Below, in pieces: positions 1 to 5,279 of a stretch of 24,618 nucleotides of DNA (the first letter of the stretch is position 1; the number at the start of each line of letters is the position of its first letter). This DNA comes from a virus, in IMG/VR virus record IMGVR_UViG_3300048505_000131, positions 1 to 24,618 of that record, one strand, 5' to 3'. The position numbers were made by a program, and so were the translations under genes. The notes under the pieces are model-generated. The model was not told the DNA's origin. It saw only the letters and a list, made by a program, of their open reading frames with translations, and made no database searches.

Positions 1-125
1 TCAGGCGCCTGCTCATTGCGCAGACCAAACTCCGCCATACGGTGTGTCAGCGTGCCGGCCGCGCTTGCCTCGCTGCTGTCGCGCTTTGCGTCAACACTCA
101 TCGGCACCGACGCGGCGCACATCAT
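1..125 (-). CDS. Partial leftward gene, product unknown (runs off the window)
   Basis: An open frame of 41 codons runs leftward from an ATG at 125 to the edge without a stop. It starts 16 bases after the stop of the nuclease gene, so it could be the next gene of the same leftward operon. In-frame ATGs also occur at 122 and 101; the reading from 101 begins MSVDAKRDSSEAS and then has TLTHRMAEFGLRNEQAP. No clear Shine-Dalgarno precedes any of these starts, so the true start is undecided. The visible part is hydrophilic and I do not recognise it. It could be a chance open frame. Confidence 0.4.
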   Translation of the reverse strand, partial: MMCAASVPMSVDAKRDSSEASAAGTLTHRMAEFGLRNEQAP

Positions 126-141
126 CCAGCGCGTTGCCGCG

Positions 142-564
142 CTAGGAGTTATCGAACTGTGTGCCATCCATATTCTCCCTAACCATTGCAGCCCATAATT
201 CGGGCTGAACAATCGCCACCACGCGATGGTCGTGTATTTCAAAGATGTTGTTTGCGAGCGCCCACGGCTCAGCAATCATGACGCGCCAAGGCTGGCGGTC
301 GACACGAAACCAGACAGCCGGCTGCAAGTCTTCTTTTAAGGCTTGCCGCACCGCTTGGTTCCAGAACGCCTCGCGGTCAGTCTTCGTAATTTTTTTGTAC
401 AGCTTTACCTCGACAGCCCAGTTGGGGATGCCGATTAGGTCATAGCCGCCGACGGCAACTTGGCTGAGATTGCGCTGCGGCTTGAAGCCGAGAAGCTCTT
501 CTATCTCGCGCGCAACTTCCTGCTCGCCGCGCCGTCCCTTGCTGCGTGAATTAATTGATGTCAT
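142..564 (-). CDS. Hjc-like PD-(D/E)XK nuclease (putative Holliday junction resolvase)
   Basis: This is a 140-aa protein with the core of a PD-(D/E)XK nuclease. The N-terminal motif SRSKGRRGEQE carries an acidic residue at E14, GGYDLIG supplies the catalytic D42, and VEVK supplies E52 and K54. The spacing and the N-terminal K-G-x-x-E pattern resemble archaeal and phage Hjc-type Holliday junction resolvases, which cut branched DNA during recombination or before packaging. The gene lies 9 bases after the excisionase-like gene, on the same strand, so the two are probably co-transcribed. A 21-bp inverted repeat (AGCAAC-N9-GTTGCT, 565-585) spans the junction. The nuclease fold is fairly secure. 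The resolvase role is inferred; a nicking or repair nuclease is the alternative. Confidence 0.72.
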   Translation of the reverse strand: MTSINSRSKGRRGEQEVAREIEELLGFKPQRNLSQVAVGGYDLIGIPNWAVEVKLYKKITKTDREAFWNQAVRQALKEDLQPAVWFRVDRQPWRVMIAEPWALANNIFEIHDHRVVAIVQPELWAAMVRENMDGTQFDNS

Positions 565-573
565 AGCAACACT

Positions 574-762
574 CTATGCGTTGCTAATTTTAATGAGCTT
601 TTCTTCCTCGTATGTCTCCACCTCGTTTAGGTGGTACAATACAGATTTGCCAACTTTTATAAAATTGGGGCCTTTTCTGACATTCCGCCAGTTGCTAAGC
701 GTTTTTGGTGTTAAGTGCCAGCGGGCTGCTAACTCTTGGGAGGTAAGAAAAGGCGATGACAT
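574..762 (-). CDS. AlpA/excisionase-like HTH protein
   Basis: This 62-aa DNA-binding protein carries a MerR-like winged helix of the HTH_17 type. The motif LTSQELAARWHLTPKTLSNWR (roughly residues 6-26) is followed by a wing containing KGPNFIKVGKSVLYHLNEVETY. Proteins of this size and fold act as phage excisionases or AlpA-type regulators, bending DNA at attP and steering the integrase toward excision. The start is supported by a strong Shine-Dalgarno (AGGAGA) just upstream. It lies between the repressor and the nuclease on the same strand, with its own promoter-like sequence and operator in the 66-base gap to the repressor. The HTH is clear; the excisionase role is inferred from size and the nearby integrase. 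Confidence 0.75.
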   Translation of the reverse strand: MSSPFLTSQELAARWHLTPKTLSNWRNVRKGPNFIKVGKSVLYHLNEVETYEEEKLIKISNA

Positions 763-774
763 TCGGTGTTCTCC

Positions 775-793
775 TGTTGTGATTAGAACAACA
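775..793. promoter_or_regulatory. Operator 1 (TGTTG-N9-CAACA) at the excisionase promoter
   Basis: The site reads TGTTGTGATTAGAACAACA, a perfect 5-bp inverted repeat with a 9-base spacer. It lies immediately downstream of a leftward -10-like TATAAG (795-800), covering the probable transcription start of the excisionase gene. It is one of seven sites with the same architecture in the window. A repressor bound here would block transcription of the excisionase and nuclease. Confidence 0.65.
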
Positions 794-794
794 C

Positions 795-821
795 CTTATA
801 TGGTGATTTTAACCTCGTCAA
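795..821 (-). promoter_or_regulatory. Candidate promoter for the excisionase-nuclease operon
   Basis: On the minus strand TTGACG (821-816) is followed 15 bases later by TATAAG (800-795). Both boxes are good sigma70 matches, but the spacer is shorter than the usual 17. The -35 box lies just past the repressor stop codon, and the operator at 775-793 directly follows the -10. Confidence 0.45.
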
Positions 822-828
822 TACCCGC

Positions 829-1098
829 TTAGTCCTTATTTGTGTCGCCGTTTGTATTTTTAGGCATTTCTATGCCGGCCGTCTCAATGTTGAAGCACCG
901 ACAAATCTGGTGCAGGTCAACATGCAAGTTACGCGCAAATGCCGCGGCTTCTGCGAGCGACACAGCCCGCTCGCCATTCAGGCAGCGATTAATTGATGAA
1001 ACGTCCAGCTTCATGATACGGGCTAACGCCCGCTGAGATAGCTGCCTATCTGCTAAGCGGTTCTTAAACCAAATGGCGTCTGGTTTATCCTTTGCCAT
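829..1098 (-). CDS. Xre-family transcriptional repressor (CI/Cro-like)
   Basis: This 89-aa protein has a lambda-repressor-type helix-turn-helix at about residues 18-45: RQLSQRALARIMKLDVSSIN, then RCLNGERAVSLAEA. It ends in a short polar tail with no visible S24-type peptidase domain, so RecA-stimulated self-cleavage is unlikely by the LexA route. The start at MAKDKPDAIW is chosen because an AAGGGG sequence lies about 12 bases upstream and because the longer upstream reading is unlike the family. It sits in the lysogeny block opposite a divergent rightward operon, with TGTTG-N9-CAACA sites on both its flanks. It is the only classical repressor in the window and the natural candidate to bind all seven operators. 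The fold call is strong; its identity as the immunity repressor is inferred. Confidence 0.78.
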   Translation of the reverse strand: MAKDKPDAIWFKNRLADRQLSQRALARIMKLDVSSINRCLNGERAVSLAEAAAFARNLHVDLHQICRCFNIETAGIEMPKNTNGDTNKD

Positions 1099-1113
1099 TA
1101 CATTTATTCCCCT

Positions 1114-1128
1114 TGTCAATTTTTGACA
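1114..1128. promoter_or_regulatory. Perfect palindrome in the repressor leader
   Basis: TGTCAATTTTTGACA is a perfect 6-bp inverted repeat with a 3-base spacer, 15 bases upstream of the repressor start. A further half-site, TTGACG, lies at 1130-1135. It differs in sequence from the seven TGTTG-N9-CAACA operators, so it may bind a different regulator (a Cro-like or host protein) or act as an RNA hairpin just before the ribosome binding site. Confidence 0.45.
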
Positions 1129-1132
1129 CTTG

Positions 1133-1161
1133 ACGATAGCACCCTGTTGTTCCCAGAACAA
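1133..1161 (-). promoter_or_regulatory. Candidate repressor promoter
   Basis: On the minus strand TTGTTC (1161-1156), a 17-base spacer and TATCGT (1138-1133) make a weak sigma70-like promoter for the repressor. Its -35 box lies inside operator 2. This arrangement would let the repressor regulate its own synthesis. Confidence 0.35.
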
Positions 1162-1163
1162 CC
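1145..1163. promoter_or_regulatory. Operator 2 at the repressor promoter
   Basis: TGTTGTTCCCAGAACAACC contains a perfect 7-bp inverted repeat, GTTGTTC / GAACAAC, around a CCA centre (1146-1162). It is the most symmetric of the seven sites and matches the TGTTG-N9-CAACA frame except for its last base. An additional half-site GAACAA follows at 1165-1170. Confidence 0.65.
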
Positions 1164-1179
1164 CGAACAAACCATAAAC

Positions 1180-1208
1180 TTGCTAATTGCTGCATGTTGC
1201 GATATTCT
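1180..1208 (+). promoter_or_regulatory. Candidate rightward promoter for the DUF3310 operon
   Basis: TTGCTA (1180-1185), a 17-base spacer and TATTCT (1203-1208) form a moderate sigma70-like promoter about 20 bases before the DUF3310 start. Operator 3 covers its -10 box. Confidence 0.4.
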
Positions 1209-1213
1209 CAATT
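1195..1213. promoter_or_regulatory. Operator 3 at the DUF3310 promoter
   Basis: TGTTGCGATATTCTCAATT keeps the left arm TGTTG and three bases of the right arm (CAA) with the 9-base spacer. Its left 12 bases are identical to operator 5 at 17617. The TTGCGATATT core also occurs, inverted, in operator 7. It overlaps the -10 box of the rightward promoter. Confidence 0.55.
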
Positions 1214-1228
1214 ATTGGAGAAAACATC

Positions 1229-1522
1229 ATGCGAGAAAGTTACGAGGCATTTATGAAGCGAACAAGCCGGGAGGCCAAAGAGGAGTGCGATTTGGTTGAG
1301 GAGCCAGCGCACTATGCGGGGCTGCCGATCGAGCCGGGTAAATTTATATTGGTCAACGGCCTCAGTTTTGTTGCCGGCAACATTGTTAAATATGCGTGCA
1401 GGGCAGGGCGCAAACGGTATGACGGCATGAGTGCCGTCGACAGCGAAATTACCGACCTCAAAAAAATTCAAAAGTATTGCCAGATGCGTATTAACCAACT
1501 GCGGGGGGACGACGTTGTCTAA
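1229..1522 (+). CDS. DUF3310 (SaV-like) protein
   Basis: This 97-aa protein matches the DUF3310 pattern common in tailed phages: PAHYAGLPIEPGKFI near residues 26-40, then LSFVAGNIVKYACRAGRK (46-62) and a C-terminal helix DLKKIQKYCQMRI. The family has been loosely called nucleotide kinase-like, but its biochemical role is not established. The start at MRESYEAF is chosen because TTGGAG lies at the right distance upstream. Its stop overlaps the next start in a TAATG, so the two are translationally coupled. It is transcribed away from the repressor and is probably under operator 3. Confidence 0.75.
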   Translation: MRESYEAFMKRTSREAKEECDLVEEPAHYAGLPIEPGKFILVNGLSFVAGNIVKYACRAGRKRYDGMSAVDSEITDLKKIQKYCQMRINQLRGDDVV

Positions 1523-1863
1523 TGGGAAGCCGTTTGTCACATTTCAAAAATTTTGCAGGAGCATGTGGCGAGAAAATTGCACAGAGCGCCGCCGATATAA
1601 TGAGACGACTAGTGACTTTATTACCTACAGCGCCGATAACATTTCTTGGCTTCGCAATGAATATAAGCACCGCTTTAGCAAGCATAAGAGACAGCGGCGC
1701 GGTTAAGCTTCTTGCGCTATTAAGTAGTTGGCTATTTTTTGCTGTTTGGTACACGCTCGTCGCGCTGTGCCTTTTACCGATTGCTTTAATAACTGGCATA
1801 CCTGCGGCGTTTTGGGCAGGCGGCGGCGCGGGTATTTTGTTTGCTATTGCCTTTTACCGGTGA
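1522..1863 (+). CDS. Small multi-pass membrane protein, function unknown
   Basis: This 113-aa protein has an amphipathic or basic N-terminus of about 35 residues. It is followed by strongly hydrophobic stretches around residues 35-50, 66-90 and 88-110, including the glycine-rich GIPAAFWAGGGAGILFAIAF. Two to three membrane helices are likely. It starts in the TAATG shared with the DUF3310 stop. I recognise no family. Position beside the repressor and attP would suit a lysogenic conversion or superinfection-exclusion role, or simply a membrane-anchored partner of the DUF3310 protein, but nothing in the sequence decides this. Confidence 0.6.
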   Translation: MGSRLSHFKNFAGACGEKIAQSAADIMRRLVTLLPTAPITFLGFAMNISTALASIRDSGAVKLLALLSSWLFFAVWYTLVALCLLPIALITGIPAAFWAGGGAGILFAIAFYR

Positions 1864-1869
1864 TATAGA
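1841..1869 (+). promoter_or_regulatory. Candidate promoter reading into the tRNA remnant
   Basis: TTGCTA (1841-1846), a 17-base spacer and TATAGA (1864-1869) preceded by TG (extended -10) form a promoter-like sequence at the end of the membrane-protein gene. It points rightward at the tRNA-Lys fragment starting at 1953. After integration it would lie upstream of the rebuilt tRNA. Each box matches consensus at only four of six positions, so this is tentative. Confidence 0.3.
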
Positions 1870-1901
1870 CTGCCCACGTTTCGGCTGAGGAAACAGGCAA
1901 A

Positions 1902-1923
1902 AACTTACCCAGGGGTTACCCAG
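1902..1923 (+). repeat. Direct repeats left of the att core (possible integrase arm sites)
   Basis: AACTTACCCAGGGG at 1902-1915 is followed at once by a partial copy, TTACCCAG, at 1916-1923. The same 14 bases recur at 2132-2145 on the other side of the tRNA fragment. Repeats flanking a core in the same orientation are what arm-type integrase binding sites look like. I see no excisionase footprint to add. Confidence 0.45.
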
Positions 1924-1952
1924 TAAATTGCCAACACGCTGAAACCCTTAGT

Positions 1953-1994
1953 GGGCCCGTAGCTCAGGTGGTAGAGCAACTGACTTTTAATCAG
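1953..1994 (+). other. attP core candidate: 5' half of a tRNA-Lys(UUU) gene
   Basis: From 1953 the sequence follows a tRNA-Lys gene: GGGCCCG acceptor strand, TAGCTCAGGTGGTAGAGC D-arm, then an anticodon stem CTGA / TCAG closing the loop CTTTTAA with anticodon TTT. After the anticodon stem the match stops. No T-arm or 3' acceptor strand follows, so this is not a functional tRNA. A tRNA fragment about 160 bases upstream of a tyrosine integrase is the signature of an attachment site. It is unusual in carrying the 5' half rather than the 3' half. Confidence 0.7.
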
Positions 1995-2064
1995 CCCCGT
2001 CGATATTCCCTCAACACCCCCATACATCCCCGTAGCTATGATTTGCGCTGCGATTTTCTCAAGG

Positions 2065-2083
2065 TATTGTGTTTACATCAACA
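2065..2083. promoter_or_regulatory. Operator 4 at the integrase promoter
   Basis: TATTGTGTTTACATCAACA fits the seven-site pattern with one mismatch in the left arm (TATTG for TGTTG) and a perfect right arm CAACA. It overlaps the -35 box of the integrase promoter. Confidence 0.5.
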
Positions 2084-2100
2084 CCCACAATCCCTATAGT
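2072..2100 (+). promoter_or_regulatory. Integrase promoter
   Basis: TTTACA (2072-2077), a 17-base spacer and TATAGT (2095-2100) each match the sigma70 consensus at five of six positions. Transcription would begin near 2107, about 45 bases before the integrase ATG. Confidence 0.55.
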
Positions 2101-2114
2101 TCCCTATATGGGAA
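2091..2114. repeat. Tandem TCCCTATA repeats and palindrome at the integrase start site
   Basis: TCCCTATA occurs at 2091-2098 and again at 2101-2108, exactly one helical turn apart. The second copy is the left half of the inverted repeat TTCCCTATATGGGAA (2100-2114). The cluster covers the -10 and start site of the integrase promoter, where a protein could control integrase expression. Confidence 0.4.
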
Positions 2115-2131
2115 TTTGGAGATTGTCCCAC

Positions 2132-2145
2132 AACTTACCCAGGGG
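2132..2145 (+). repeat. Second copy of the att-flanking direct repeat
   Basis: AACTTACCCAGGGG repeats the sequence at 1902-1915. Here its AGGGG also serves as the Shine-Dalgarno of the integrase gene, so a protein bound to an arm site would overlap the integrase translation start region. Confidence 0.45.
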
Positions 2146-2151
2146 AAAGAT

Positions 2152-3321
2152 ATGAAAGAGTATAAAACTGATAAGGTTGTTCCGCGCCTAAAGATACGCA
2201 CCGGCGCTAAGCGCAACAGCACCTATGTTTACCAGTGGAGCGAAGCCGGCCGTGCGCGGCGTATATCCTTGGGTCGCGTCGGCGCGATGACACTTATGCA
2301 GGCGCGCACGATTGCAAGAGAGCATGACGCGACACTTGCCAGCGGCGGGTCACCAGCCAACCGGCAGACTGCTTTGCGCCAAAATGCAACCCTCGCTGAT
2401 GTGTGGTCAGCCTGGTGGGCTGACCACGGCAGCAGCCTAAAGGATGCAAAAACAGCGCAAGGCTTTTACACAAATCACCTTTGCGAATATCACAATAAAT
2501 TGCTTAGTGAGATTTCTAACAATGCGATAAGCGCAACGCACCGACGAATAACCAAAGACGGCAAGGCGACGACTGCTAACCGCGTGCTGCAATTGCTTAA
2601 CCAGCTTTTTAGGTTTGCCATGTTTGATGACCGCTTCGATTGTGAGCGCAACCCGTGCGAGGGCGTGCGCCGAAATACTGAGCGGGCGCGCAAGCGCTAT
2701 CTAGACGCTGACGAGCGGCAGCGCTTTTTTACTGTCATCCAACAGCGCGCGCCTCAGTCTCCAGCCGGCGCAGCGTTTCTCATGCTTCTTATAACTACTG
2801 GCGCGCGCAAGAGTGAGATAGCCAATATGCGTTGGCGCGACTTGCGGGGAGATAAGGTTGTCTTGCAAAAGCACAAGACTGAGAGGCTAGGGGAGCGCGT
2901 GATACATTTGAGCCAAAGCGCCTTAGAGATTATCCGCGACTTGCCTCGCACTGACTTGGACGCGCCCATTGTTGGTATTAGGTCGCCGCGAGGATTTTTT
3001 GCGCGCTGCTGCGAGGACGCCGGCATCAAAGACTTCCGAATGCATGACTTACGGCACAGCTTCGCGTCGATCGGCGTAACCGCTGGCATGACATTGCATG
3101 AGATAGGCGAATTGCTGGGACACGCAAGCCCGCAGACGACAAAGCGCTATGCGCATCTTATGGAAGATGCGGCACAGCAGCGTGTCAATCTGATTGGTGA
3201 CTTACTCGCGGAGAAGCCCGCCGGCAAGGCCGCGCAGGCCGCCGGTCAAGCCGAGGCCAGTGCCGGTAGCCACTTGGCGGTTGCGCATCAGCGTCTCATT
3301 AAGCCGAGCGATGCGGTCTAG
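2152..3321 (+). CDS. int: Tyrosine-family integrase (site-specific recombinase)
   Basis: This 389-aa enzyme would integrate the phage at the host tRNA-Lys. The N-terminal 65 residues look like an arm-DNA-binding domain (YVYQWSEAGRARRISLGRVG). They are followed by a core-binding domain (about 75-180) and the catalytic domain. All active-site residues are visible: R219 in TTGARKSE, K242 in QKHKTE, H298 and R301 in MHDLRHSFAS, H324 in LLGHASPQTT, and the nucleophile Y333 in KRYAHL. The ATG at 2152 is preceded by AGGGGA; earlier in-frame starts lie in the promoter. The last 40 codons, an Ala/Gly-rich tail beyond the catalytic fold, overlap antisense with the end of the ejection-protein gene. Function is secure. 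Confidence 0.95.
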   Translation: MKEYKTDKVVPRLKIRTGAKRNSTYVYQWSEAGRARRISLGRVGAMTLMQARTIAREHDATLASGGSPANRQTALRQNATLADVWSAWWADHGSSLKDAKTAQGFYTNHLCEYHNKLLSEISNNAISATHRRITKDGKATTANRVLQLLNQLFRFAMFDDRFDCERNPCEGVRRNTERARKRYLDADERQRFFTVIQQRAPQSPAGAAFLMLLITTGARKSEIANMRWRDLRGDKVVLQKHKTERLGERVIHLSQSALEIIRDLPRTDLDAPIVGIRSPRGFFARCCEDAGIKDFRMHDLRHSFASIGVTAGMTLHEIGELLGHASPQTTKRYAHLMEDAAQQRVNLIGDLLAEKPAGKAAQAAGQAEASAGSHLAVAHQRLIKPSDAV

Positions 3322-5277
3322 CGCGCTCAACTGAGCGGCTGGGTTTTGCTCTGTTAACACGTCAGTGACTGCGTCGGCAGTGTTTCTGCCTCGCTGTTGA
3401 GTAAGGGCGCGCTCAGCCAGCCTCATGCCTGTGCCAGCCATATCTGAAAGCCTCGTCAAACGACTAGGGGTAACTTCACCAGCGTCGGTAAGCTTCTCAG
3501 CCGTATTAGAGCCGCCCATCACGCGACCCTTGGTCAGCGACATTTCACGCTCACGCTCTAGGCGCCGGACAAAGCGGGTAAGGGCTTCCGGGTCATCTTC
3601 AAACAAAATCTCAATGACCGCGTCATCTTTTTGCGACTTAGTCACCGCTTTGACGGCATTGCGGCCACGGTCAAGCGTGTCAAGCCGGGCAACCATCTCA
3701 TCTAGCGCACCAAGACGCAGCGCGTCTTTTTCCGCTTGCGTCATGCCCTTTAAGGATGCGCGCAATTCATCAGCCCGCAGGCCGCCGCCTTTTACTGCCT
3801 TGCGACCTGCCTGCTCGGCGGCCTCGACAGCAAATTCGTCTGCTGTGATTTTAAGCACGTCGCTATAGTCGTCGCCGACTGTAGCTTCGTTTTTCAGGCG
3901 GTCAGTAAATGCGCCAAGGTTTTTCTTGTCAGACGCAACGTCAAAGCCCTGCCGCTTTGAGCGATACAGGCGACGCCCCTCAAGGCGCTTGATGTCGTCT
4001 AAAACTTTCAGCGGCAAGCCGCCAAACACCTCTCCAGCTTCATCAATCAACATTGCCGGATTTTCTGGTAGCCGAGACATTATTTTGGTCGTGTCTTCGC
4101 CGCGAGCCAGCGCCTCATTTATCGCGCGCTCGCGCGCCTTACGATATGCTGAGGCATAATGTCTGTTTTGCACAACATTGCGGATAACCACATCATCGAC
4201 AATATTCTCATTAGCAGCATAGGCGGCCTTATAGAGGTTGCCGACAATTGGGTCGGCGCCTTGCAGGTCAACGAGGTTGTCGACCACTGCGGCGGCGTTT
4301 GCGTCTGCCGACTGAGGGCGAGCGTTTTCGAGTGATTTTTGTATGCGGCCGGCCTGCCCAATAACTTGCTGGTCGGGCGACAGCGCGCTCGGCGTGACCG
4401 CGCTTGTGCCTTGCTGGCGTACTGTCAGGGCGTCGTCGATACGGCCGGATGCGCCAGATGATACGGTGCGTGCGCCCCGTAGCAGGCGGCGCAGGGCATC
4501 ATTGCCATAGTCGACAAGCATTTCCTGACCGACATCTCCGGCAGCGGTGTCGGCTGCCTGATTTTGTAAGACTGCAGCGCGCATGCTGGCGGCGTCAACG
4601 CTGTCGTCAATCATTGCGTCGCCTACGCGCATGTCAGCGCGTTGCGCCGGGTTTCTGAATGCGCGTTGCAACCCGCGCGCCGCCCCATAGCCGGCAGCAC
4701 TTACGGGCGCTGCAATAGCCGCGCCAATCCCAGCGCCTTGCAGTCTGTCACCCAAACCCTCGCCAGCGCCAAACCCAGTAGCGGCACCCTGAGCCATGCC
4801 ACCTAATACGGCAGTCCTCATTGGCGCGCGAGCCGCAACATTAGCGAGCCGCGCGCTTGCGCCAATTGCGCCGACGGGCGTAGCAAAGCCGCCAGCCACG
4901 TTTGCTGTTAAGGCGGCGGCTGTTGCGCGCTGAAAGTATGCGTCTCGGTCGGCGCGGATTTTTGTTACCGCGTCGTCGTAGCTGTCGTCAGAAAAAACGC
5001 TGCGCACCAAAGCCTCAGCCTCGTCGGCGCCTTCAAAGGCGGCGCCGGCAAAAAGCTCGCGGGTAAACGCTGCGGCGCCCTCAGTCGGCACCTCGCCATA
5101 TTGGCGATAGTACTGCGCCGATGGGCGCAGTTCGTCATAACTATCATAGCCGTATTTTTTTGCGACAGTGTCAGCGGCTGCAAACGCGCGGAGCGCAGCC
5201 GTCTCATTTTGCTCTCCAGCCTTAGCCGCCTTGCCGGCAGCAATTGCCTCGTCCAGAATAGTTTTTAAGTCAGCCAT
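3202..5277 (-). CDS. Large internal virion / DNA ejection protein
   Basis: This 691-aa protein is the last of three long helical proteins that close the late operon, the position of ejection proteins in podophages (T7 gp14-16 and P22 gp7/16/20 analogues). Residues 1-110 are charged and helical. Residues about 115-205 are rich in Gly and Ala with glycine-zipper-like stretches (VAGGFATPVGAIGASARLA and GAGIGAAIAAPVSAAGYGAA) that could insert into the host membrane. The remainder is charged helix, ending GLTGGLRGLAGGLLRE. No enzymatic motif is visible. It follows the previous gene by 2 bases. The final 120 bases overlap the integrase gene tail to tail. The ejection role rests on composition and position, not on a named domain. 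Confidence 0.65.
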   Translation of the reverse strand: MADLKTILDEAIAAGKAAKAGEQNETAALRAFAAADTVAKKYGYDSYDELRPSAQYYRQYGEVPTEGAAAFTRELFAGAAFEGADEAEALVRSVFSDDSYDDAVTKIRADRDAYFQRATAAALTANVAGGFATPVGAIGASARLANVAARAPMRTAVLGGMAQGAATGFGAGEGLGDRLQGAGIGAAIAAPVSAAGYGAARGLQRAFRNPAQRADMRVGDAMIDDSVDAASMRAAVLQNQAADTAAGDVGQEMLVDYGNDALRRLLRGARTVSSGASGRIDDALTVRQQGTSAVTPSALSPDQQVIGQAGRIQKSLENARPQSADANAAAVVDNLVDLQGADPIVGNLYKAAYAANENIVDDVVIRNVVQNRHYASAYRKARERAINEALARGEDTTKIMSRLPENPAMLIDEAGEVFGGLPLKVLDDIKRLEGRRLYRSKRQGFDVASDKKNLGAFTDRLKNEATVGDDYSDVLKITADEFAVEAAEQAGRKAVKGGGLRADELRASLKGMTQAEKDALRLGALDEMVARLDTLDRGRNAVKAVTKSQKDDAVIEILFEDDPEALTRFVRRLEREREMSLTKGRVMGGSNTAEKLTDAGEVTPSRLTRLSDMAGTGMRLAERALTQQRGRNTADAVTDVLTEQNPAAQLSALDRIARLNETLMRNRQVATGTGLGLTGGLRGLAGGLLRE

Positions 5278-5279
5278 GT

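Noticed and set aside
1431-1706. Alternative rightward frame across the DUF3310 / membrane-protein junction
   Set aside because: It cuts across two genes joined by a TAATG overlap and gives a sequence without family features.
1953-2030. A functional tRNA-Lys gene
   Set aside because: Only the 5' half through the anticodon stem matches. No T-arm or 3' acceptor strand follows, so it cannot fold into a tRNA.
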